11,184 nucleotides of DNA, from the NCBI GenBank assembly GCA_013812985.1, contig JACCSN010000589.1, positions 1 through 11,184 of the forward strand, in the 5' to 3' direction. The position numbers were made by a program, and so were the translations under genes. The notes beneath the pieces were generated by a model. That model was not told where the DNA came from and searched no databases. It saw nothing but the letters and a program-made list of their open reading frames with translations. Below, in pieces: positions 5,220-11,184 of the stretch; within the stretch, counting starts at the first letter, position 1, and every line of letters starts with the position of its first letter. The stretch comes from Hyphomicrobiales bacterium (lineage in GTDB: Bacteria > Pseudomonadota > Alphaproteobacteria > Rhizobiales > Afifellaceae).

Positions 5220-7565
5220 ATGGCGCGGCCGCGGGAGGCCATGGCGTCGGCTTTTCGACGTATCCCCGATCTTCAGCGCCTGAACCGTGCCGCGCTCGCC
5301 GGCCATGCCCGGCTCTTCGTCCATCCGGCCTATGCCCGGCTCGTCAACAGCGAGCCATACGTCAAGCGGCTGATTCCCCTGCTCATCATCCTGTTTGTCG
5401 TGGCGCTCGGCGCGATGCGGGGACTGGCGGTTTATCAGGCGCGAGCCGATATCCAGGAATCGGCCGAGACGCGGCTGTCGCTCGTCGCCAAAGCGGTGGA
5501 GAGCGACCTCGCCGAGGCGCCGGGACCGATCTCGCTCGCCGCCCCTTCGGAAGCCTTGCAGGGGATGCTGGAGAATGCGCTGCCGCCGCGCGCCACCGGG
5601 ATGGGGCGCGCGATCCTGATTGTGGACCCCGAAGGTCGGATTCTCGCGGCCGCGCCGCGCCAGGACGAGCTCCAAGGTCGCTATCTCGATGAGATACTCG
5701 GGCCAGGCCAGCCGCTGACGATACTGGGCGAGCGCGCCGGCGTCCTGCCGCTCACCACCGTCTCGGGCGATGACGTGATCGCCACGGTCCACCACAGCGA
5801 TGCGGGATGGGGCTCCATCGCCGTCGTCCAGCCCGAATTCGGCATCTTCGCGGATTGGCGGCAAACGGTCTCCAGGGAGGCGACTGTTTTCGTGGCGACC
5901 AGCATCGTCCTGGTGATCCTGGGCTTTGCCTACCATGCCCAGGCCGCGCGAGCCCAGGAAGCGGATGTCATCTATTCGGAAACCCAGAGCCGCTATCACA
6001 TGGCGCTGCGGCGCGGCCATTCCGGCCTCTGGGAATGGGACCTCTCGCGCGGCGCGATCTTCTGGTCCCCATCCATGTTCGAGATCCTGGGGCTGGCCGC
6101 GCAGAGCCGGCTGGTGTCGGTCCGCGAGGTCGCCGAGCTCATGCATCCGGAGGATATGGATCTGGTCGAGCTGGCGAACGGGCTGGTGCGAGCCGGGACC
6201 GGGCAGGTCGACCGCGAATTCCGCATGCGTCACGCCGATGGGAGCTGGGTCTGGATCCGGGCGCGGGCGGAGGTGGTTTCGGATGCGGAGAACGCGCCGC
6301 ATCTCGTCGGCATCGCCGTGGATGTGTCGGAGCAGAAGCGTCTGGCCGAGGCTTCCCGAACCGCCGACCTGCGCCTCCGGGACGCAATCGAGGCCATCTC
6401 GGAAGCTTTTGTCCTGTGGGATGCCGCCAATCGTCTGGTGATGTGCAACCGCAAGTATCAGCAGCTCTACCAGCTCGACGATGACATGGTGCGGCCGGGC
6501 ACGGCCTATTCCGAGATCGCCCGAATCGGCCGGCTGCCGATCAGCACGAACAGCCTCAAGGCGCGGCAGGACGGCGCGGTTGGCGCCCGCTCGGTCGAGG
6601 CGCGCGTCGAGGACGGCCGCTGGCTGCAGATCAATGAGCGGCGGACCAAGGATGGCGGTTTCGTGTCGGTCGGAACCGACATCACCGCGCTCAAGCAGAA
6701 TGAAGCGCAGCTCCTGGGGAGCGAGCGCGAGCTCACCGAAACGGTGGCCGATCTCCGGCGCTCCCGCCAGCAGCTTGAGAAGCAGGCGCAGCAGCTGGTG
6801 GAACTTGCCGAGAAATATGCGGTGGAGAAGGATAAGGCCGAGGACGCCAACCGTATCAAGTCGGAGTTCCTGGCCAATGTCTCGCACGAGCTCCGGACAC
6901 CGCTGAACGCCATCATCGGATTTTCCGAGATGATGCTGTCGGGCGCCTTTGGACCGCTGGGAGACGAGAAATACGCTGAATATTCGCGCGATATCCAGGA
7001 AAGCGGCCACTTCCTGCTCCGCATCATCTCCGATATCCTCGACATGGCGAGGCTTGAAGCGGGCCGCATCGAGATCGACCGCGAGCCGCTTGATCTCGAC
7101 CGGATCGTGGACGAGGCGGTGGAAGCGTATCGCCTGGAAGCCCAGCGCGCCGGCGTCGAGATTCTGAAGGACACGCAGCCTGGGCTGACGCTCCTCGCTG
7201 ACCGCCAGGCGGTGTGCCAGGTCTTGTTCAACCTCGTCTCCAACGCTGTGAAGTTCACGCCGGAGGGCGGATTGATCCGCGTCCAGACAAGCCGCGGGCA
7301 TGAGGGTGTGCTGCTCGTGATCGAGGATACCGGCATCGGCATCCCGACGCCGGCTCTCTCCAAGCTCGGCCGCCCATTCGAGCAGGTGCAGAGCCCGCTC
7401 ACCCGCAACCACAAAGGCTCCGGGCTGGGACTGGCGATCTCACGCTCGCTGATCGCGCTTCACGGCGGCCAGATGGACATTGTCTCCAGGGAGGGGAACG
7501 GGACCAAGGTGAGCGTGCTGTTCCCGTCCCGACCGGGCACATCGCCCAAGAGCGCGGCGGCCTGA
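5220..7565 (+). CDS. pleC: PAS-domain sensor histidine kinase, probable PleC
   Basis: This 781-residue inner-membrane kinase has the layout of PleC, the polar kinase/phosphatase that sets DivK (and PleD) phosphorylation in the alphaproteobacterial cell cycle. In order: a basic N-terminus, TM1 (about 51-72), a periplasmic sensor (about 73-220), TM2 (about 222-240), a PAS_3-like domain (about 255-375, with WEWD and HPEDM), a second PAS (about 385-492), a coiled coil (about 495-545), HisKA with H556 in SHELRTPLNAIIGFSEMM, and HATPase_c with N-box N671/N675, DTGIGIP from 703, FEQV and GSGLGLA (733-739). Thr560, four after the His, is the residue expected for phosphatase activity. The H-box is of the PleC/DivJ/PdhS class. 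From memory, S. meliloti pleC also adjoins glnE, which supports the name. DivJ or a PdhS paralogue remain possible. The start was chosen on AGGAGG. It converges on glnE with four bases between stop codons. Confidence 0.85.
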   Translation: MARPREAMASAFRRIPDLQRLNRAALAGHARLFVHPAYARLVNSEPYVKRLIPLLIILFVVALGAMRGLAVYQARADIQESAETRLSLVAKAVESDLAEAPGPISLAAPSEALQGMLENALPPRATGMGRAILIVDPEGRILAAAPRQDELQGRYLDEILGPGQPLTILGERAGVLPLTTVSGDDVIATVHHSDAGWGSIAVVQPEFGIFADWRQTVSREATVFVATSIVLVILGFAYHAQAARAQEADVIYSETQSRYHMALRRGHSGLWEWDLSRGAIFWSPSMFEILGLAAQSRLVSVREVAELMHPEDMDLVELANGLVRAGTGQVDREFRMRHADGSWVWIRARAEVVSDAENAPHLVGIAVDVSEQKRLAEASRTADLRLRDAIEAISEAFVLWDAANRLVMCNRKYQQLYQLDDDMVRPGTAYSEIARIGRLPISTNSLKARQDGAVGARSVEARVEDGRWLQINERRTKDGGFVSVGTDITALKQNEAQLLGSERELTETVADLRRSRQQLEKQAQQLVELAEKYAVEKDKAEDANRIKSEFLANVSHELRTPLNAIIGFSEMMLSGAFGPLGDEKYAEYSRDIQESGHFLLRIISDILDMARLEAGRIEIDREPLDLDRIVDEAVEAYRLEAQRAGVEILKDTQPGLTLLADRQAVCQVLFNLVSNAVKFTPEGGLIRVQTSRGHEGVLLVIEDTGIGIPTPALSKLGRPFEQVQSPLTRNHKGSGLGLAISRSLIALHGGQMDIVSREGNGTKVSVLFPSRPGTSPKSAAA

Positions 7566-7569
7566 GCCC

Positions 7570-10512
7570 TCAGCCGACCGGCCGGCCGAGAACTGATTCC
7601 AGTGCCGACCTCGCCTCGCCCTGCAGGGCCGCGAGGTTTTCGGAAAGCGCCTCGAACGACACCGGCCGATCAGGATCCGGCGCGACCGCGGGGAGAGCGC
7701 TTCCGGCCACCGACGCGACGAGCCGCTTGAGCGCCTCGGGGGCGTGCGCCGGATCAAAAGGCTTGTCGTCGGCGATGCGGGCGATCTGCAGGATCGCGCC
7801 CTGCAACGCCGTCGCCTCGGCCAGGCGGTCTCCCTCGCGTTTCTCCATGAAGCCTGCATCCACGGCGCGCCGCAGCGTCTCCCGCGTGCTCTCGCCCGCG
7901 ATCCGGCCCATGCCGGAGAGCACCAGGAACTGGGCGGCGAACTCGCAGTCGATGAGGCCGCCACGTGCGAGCTTTACGTCGAACGCGTTCGCGGCAGGCT
8001 TGTCGCGCTCGATCCGGCCGCGCATCTCGGCAATGTCCGAGGCCAAGGCTGACCTTTCGTGGGGCCGCGACACGATCCTGTCCAGCGCCGCCGAAACTTC
8101 CCCCACCAGCTCCGCGTCGCCGGCGATCGGCCGGCCGCGCGACATCGCCATGTGCTCCCAGGTCCAGGCGTCGTTCAGCTGGTAGTGCTCGAAGGCCTCG
8201 ATATGGGTGGCGAGCGGCCCGGCTCGGCCGGACGGCCGCAGCCTGAGGTCCACCTGATACGCCACGCCTTCGGCGGTCGGAGCGGAAAGCGCGGCCACCA
8301 GCCTTTGCGTCAGGCGGGTATAATACTGGGAGGGAGAGAGCGGCCGCTTGCCGTCCGAAGATGCGGCATCCGCCTCGTGATCGTATATCACGATCAGATC
8401 GAGGTCTGACGCAACCGTCATCTCGCGGCTGCCCAAGCGCCCGAAGGCCAGGATCGCCGCCTTGCCTCCCGGCAATCTGCCGTGCTGGCGCTCGAACTCG
8501 GCGAGCGTGCGCTCGAAGAGCGCAGCAGTCACCGCTTCCGCCACGTCCGAGAAGCGCTTTCCGGCGTCGGTCGGACCGAAGGCGCCGCGGAGCAATCCGG
8601 CGGAAACGAGAAAACGCTGCTCGGCTGCGAAAAGCCGCGTCCGGTCGAGCCCATCCTCGAAGGTCTTGGCCTCCGCCAGGCTGCCGGCGAGCTGGTTTTC
8701 CACGCTCTCCTTGCCCCCCGCCGCGCCGAACGAAGCCGGGTCGATCAGCGCGTCGACGACATGCGGCCGGCGCGCGAAGGTTTCCGCCAGGCGGGGCGCG
8801 GCGCCGAGGATCGTGGCGAGCAGATCGAGGAGCTCGCGATTGTTGGTCAGGAGCGCGAAAAGCTGCGCGCCGGCCGGCAGCGCCTTGAGCAGGGCGTCAA
8901 AGGCGCGGAACACGGCGTCCGGATTGCCGCTCCTGGCGAAAGCGTCCAGCAAGGCCGGCGTGATCTCTGTCAGGCTCTCGCGCGCTGCCGAGGAGCGCAT
9001 CGCCGCGAAGCGTCCGAAATGCCAGCCACGTATCGTGTGCGTGACATTCTGCGGCTCTTCGAAGCCGAGGCGGCGCAAGGTGTCGAGCGTATCGGGGTCG
9101 TCCTCACCGCCCGTGAAGACGAGGCTGCCCGCGCCCGCCGAGAGGTCGGGCGCTTCCTCGAACAGCTCGGAATACCGCCGCGCCACGGTTTCCAGCGTCC
9201 GCCGGATATCGGCCTCGAACATCTCCGAGTCCGCGTATCCAGTCAGCCGCGCGATCCTCGCGAGCTCGGTCCGATCCTGCGGCATCGTATGGGTCTGCTC
9301 GTCGCGCACCATTTGCAGCCGATGCTCGATTGTGCGCAGGAAGACATACGCGTCTTCCAGCTCCTTCTTGACGGCAGCGTCGATCCACCCTTTCTCCGCC
9401 AGCTTCTCCAGCATGGCGCAGGTCTCGCGCCCGCGCAGCCCGCGATCGCGCCCGCCGGCGATCAGCTGCTGGGTCTGGACGAAGAACTCGATCTCGCGGA
9501 TGCCCCCCCGCCCGCGCTTGATGTCATGGCCAAGCACGCGGACCGAAGCATGGCCGCGATGCGCATGCACCTGCCGCTTGATGGAATGAATGTCGGCGAT
9601 GGCCGCAAAGTCGAGATACTTGCGCCAGATGAACGGCGCGATCTCGGCGAGGAACGCCTCGCCCGTCGCGATGTCCCCGGCCGCCGCGCGCGCCTTGATC
9701 AGCGCGGCGCGCTCCCAGTTCTGCCCCATGCTTTCGTAATAGATGAGAGCGGCAGGGGCGGAGATCGCGACCGCCGTCGCCGCTGGGTCGGGCCTGAGGC
9801 GCAGATCGACGCGGAAGACGTAACCATCGGCGGTGCGTTCCTGCAGGAGCGTCACCAGCGTGCGGACGATGCGGACCCAGAAGGTCGACGGCTCGACGCC
9901 GGGCGCAAGGCCCGGAGCCTCCGGCTCGAACATCGCGATCAGATCGACATCGCTGGAGTAATTGAGTTCATGCGCGCCATGCTTGCCCAGAGCGAGGATG
10001 AACAATCCCCTTGCCTCGGCGCCGCCGACCCATTTTCCCGAGTGCTCGGCATCGGCAAGGGCGAAGCGGAGGGCTGCATTGATCGCCCCATCCGCGAAAG
10101 CCGTGAGGGCATCGGTCGCGACGCGCAGCGGGATGGCCCTCGCCAGATCGGCAAGGCCAAGGGTCAGCGCGACGTTCTGCTTGGCGCGGCGCAGCGCCTG
10201 CATGGCGTCCGCCCGCGTATCCCAGTTCCCCTGCGCAAGCTCGCTTATCTGGCGCTCAAGCCGTGTTTCCGGATCGATGTCCACAATGGCGGCAAGCCGC
10301 TCCGGATCCTTGCCGGCAAGGTCGAGCAGAAAAGGGCAGTCGCCGAGCGCGCTGCCCAGGAACGCCGCGACATCCGCATCGTCCAGAATATTCTCAAGGG
10401 CCTCCGCGCAGGATTTCCGCGCCGCGGCCTCGCGCAGCGTATGCAGGGCCGCCGGCGCATAGGGCGACGGCGGCAAAGCGGCGATCCGGCGGCCGAGCGG
10501 CTCAGAGGGCAT
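7570..10512 (-). CDS. glnE: Bifunctional glutamine synthetase adenylyltransferase/deadenylase
   Basis: GlnE adds AMP to glutamine synthetase when nitrogen is plentiful, switching it off, and removes it when nitrogen is scarce, under PII control in the cytoplasm. The protein has 980 residues and two nucleotidyltransferase halves. The N-terminal removase site is HELNYSSDVDLI (181-192, metal ligands D188/D190), followed by VDLRLRP (235-241) and the conserved KRGRGGIREIEFFVQ (332-346). The C-terminal transferase site is GRLGSREMTVASDLDLI (691-707, D703/D705), with VDLRLRPSGRAG (754-765). Both halves look intact. The frame is open 61 codons further upstream, but those codons are antisense-quality sequence inside the kinase gene, so I take the ATG at 10512. 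It lies within the 3' end of the kinase gene (11-base overlap) with only a weak AGGG before it, which suggests translational coupling. The 3' end faces the pleC stop. Confidence 0.96.
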   Translation of the reverse strand: MPSEPLGRRIAALPPSPYAPAALHTLREAAARKSCAEALENILDDADVAAFLGSALGDCPFLLDLAGKDPERLAAIVDIDPETRLERQISELAQGNWDTRADAMQALRRAKQNVALTLGLADLARAIPLRVATDALTAFADGAINAALRFALADAEHSGKWVGGAEARGLFILALGKHGAHELNYSSDVDLIAMFEPEAPGLAPGVEPSTFWVRIVRTLVTLLQERTADGYVFRVDLRLRPDPAATAVAISAPAALIYYESMGQNWERAALIKARAAAGDIATGEAFLAEIAPFIWRKYLDFAAIADIHSIKRQVHAHRGHASVRVLGHDIKRGRGGIREIEFFVQTQQLIAGGRDRGLRGRETCAMLEKLAEKGWIDAAVKKELEDAYVFLRTIEHRLQMVRDEQTHTMPQDRTELARIARLTGYADSEMFEADIRRTLETVARRYSELFEEAPDLSAGAGSLVFTGGEDDPDTLDTLRRLGFEEPQNVTHTIRGWHFGRFAAMRSSAARESLTEITPALLDAFARSGNPDAVFRAFDALLKALPAGAQLFALLTNNRELLDLLATILGAAPRLAETFARRPHVVDALIDPASFGAAGGKESVENQLAGSLAEAKTFEDGLDRTRLFAAEQRFLVSAGLLRGAFGPTDAGKRFSDVAEAVTAALFERTLAEFERQHGRLPGGKAAILAFGRLGSREMTVASDLDLIVIYDHEADAASSDGKRPLSPSQYYTRLTQRLVAALSAPTAEGVAYQVDLRLRPSGRAGPLATHIEAFEHYQLNDAWTWEHMAMSRGRPIAGDAELVGEVSAALDRIVSRPHERSALASDIAEMRGRIERDKPAANAFDVKLARGGLIDCEFAAQFLVLSGMGRIAGESTRETLRRAVDAGFMEKREGDRLAEATALQGAILQIARIADDKPFDPAHAPEALKRLVASVAGSALPAVAPDPDRPVSFEALSENLAALQGEARSALESVLGRPVG

Positions 10513-11184
10513 GAACGGGCCCTGAAACTGGTATACGTAGAACGGCGAGGAGCCCCGGCTTGTTGTCGTCGAGGACGAGCGCGCCGCCATGCAGCCGCGC
10601 CACAGCCGAGACGAGGCTGAGGCCGAGACCCGCGCCGGGCTTGGACCGGCTCTCCTCCAGCCGGACGAAGCGCTCGGTAACCCGTTTGCGTTCACTCTCC
10701 GCCACGCCGCTGCCGTTATCCGCCACGCTGAGAACGACGCCGCCGCCGCCCTGCACGATCGAGATCATCACCCGCGGGGCCGCGCTCGCGTCCACGACAT
10801 ATTTGACGGCATTGTCCACGAGATTGGCCAACGCCTGGCTGATGAGTTCCCGGTTGCCATCAACCGTCACTGGCCCGTTTGTCACCAGATCCAACCTGAC
10901 CCCCGCCTCCTCCGCCAGGGGCTCGTAGAGCTCGAACACGTCGCGGCCAACTTCCGAGGCGTCGAAGGCGCAGAATGCCGCGTCGGACGAACCGGCTTCC
11001 ACCCTGGCGATCATGAGAAGCGCATTGAAGGTGCGGATCAGATGATCGGCCTCCTCGATCGTCGCCTGCAAGGCCTCGCGATACTCGGCCTCGCTCCTGT
11101 GCTGCGCCAGCGCCGCCTCGACCCTGTTGCGGATGCGGGTCAACGGCGTCTTCAAGTCATGCGCGATGTTGTCGGACACCTGCT
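10502..11184 (-). CDS. Sensor histidine kinase, C-terminal part, upstream of glnE
   Basis: About 227 residues are visible, and the gene continues past the right edge. What is seen is the kinase core: the H-box with DNIAHDLKTPLTRIRNR (the phosphorylated His is coded at 11161-11159), a dimerisation helix pair, then HATPase_c with N-box ANLVDNAVKY, G1-box VADNGSGVAE and G2-box PGAGLGLSL. An AHDLKTPL H-box with a short tail is typical of OmpR-type partner kinases with an N-terminal membrane sensor and HAMP domain, all outside the window. In related bacteria I recall a degP-type protease and an OmpR-type regulator preceding such a kinase and glnE, so an envelope-stress role is a reasonable guess but not shown. 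A GTG at 11179 is in frame but lies within the H-box, so it is not the start. The stop overlaps the glnE start by 11 bases. Confidence 0.9.
   Translation of the reverse strand, partial: QVSDNIAHDLKTPLTRIRNRVEAALAQHRSEAEYREALQATIEEADHLIRTFNALLMIARVEAGSSDAAFCAFDASEVGRDVFELYEPLAEEAGVRLDLVTNGPVTVDGNRELISQALANLVDNAVKYVVDASAAPRVMISIVQGGGGVVLSVADNGSGVAESERKRVTERFVRLEESRSKPGAGLGLSLVSAVARLHGGALVLDDNKPGLLAVLRIPVSGPVHAL

Noticed and set aside
4416..7412. 998-codon open frame on the minus strand, antisense to pepN and the kinase
   Set aside because: It runs opposite two genes with complete catalytic motifs and across their spacer. Its translation is Arg/Asp/His-rich with no recognisable domain, as expected for stop-poor antisense frames in GC-rich DNA.
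8482..10620. 712-codon open frame on the plus strand, antisense to glnE
   Set aside because: glnE is unambiguous on the other strand. The antisense translation has the Arg/Gly/Ala/Asp bias of a shadow frame and shows no motif.
10513..10695. 61-codon N-terminal extension of glnE
   Set aside because: It lies inside the kinase HATPase domain in another frame. The Ser/Arg-rich residues do not look like GlnE, and 980 residues already matches the family.
1..11184. Mobile element, phage, CRISPR or defence island
   Set aside because: I saw no transposase, integrase, regularly spaced repeats, tRNA or terminal repeats. All the larger genes belong to recognised core families with similar codon use.

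Overview
This window looks like core chromosome of a GC-rich alphaproteobacterium, most likely of the order Hyphomicrobiales (Rhizobiales). The grounds are high GC, a ZnuC with a histidine-rich tail, a PleC-like kinase, and the arrangement sensor kinase - glnE converging on a PleC-type kinase, which I recall from Sinorhizobium and its relatives. I see no tRNA, rRNA, insertion sequence, phage gene or CRISPR array, and no gene-free stretch longer than 300 bases.

Left part (1-1916). The 3' end of a zinc ABC transporter ATPase (znuC, + strand) converges on, and overlaps by 7 bases, a NudK-like Nudix hydrolase (- strand). Behind the Nudix gene, on the same strand, lies a LysR-type regulator, with a 78-base gap between them.

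Middle (1917-5219). A relatively AT-rich 175-base region separates the LysR gene from a divergent small DUF1127 gene. It carries a textbook LysR box (ATC-N9-GAT) and further dyads. Next on the + strand is a full M1 aminopeptidase, pepN. The 86-base DUF1127-pepN spacer is rich in inverted repeats. It ends in a long hairpin that pairs the complete Shine-Dalgarno sequence and start codon of pepN, which is the most unusual feature of the window.

Right part (5220-11184). A membrane-bound PAS-PAS-HisKA-HATPase kinase, probably the cell-cycle kinase/phosphatase PleC (+ strand), ends four bases from the 3' end of the convergent glnE, the two-domain glutamine synthetase adenylyltransferase/removase (- strand). 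The glnE start overlaps the 3' end of a second sensor kinase by 11 bases. That kinase runs off the right edge, so the two are probably translated as one operon.

Functionally the window mixes housekeeping and signalling: zinc uptake, nucleotide-sugar clean-up, peptide turnover, polarity/cell-cycle signalling, nitrogen control and probably envelope sensing. I find no defence system or mobile cargo. The best candidates for new biology are in cis-regulation: the pepN initiation hairpin, the LysR/DUF1127 control region, and a weaker hairpin at the Nudix start.
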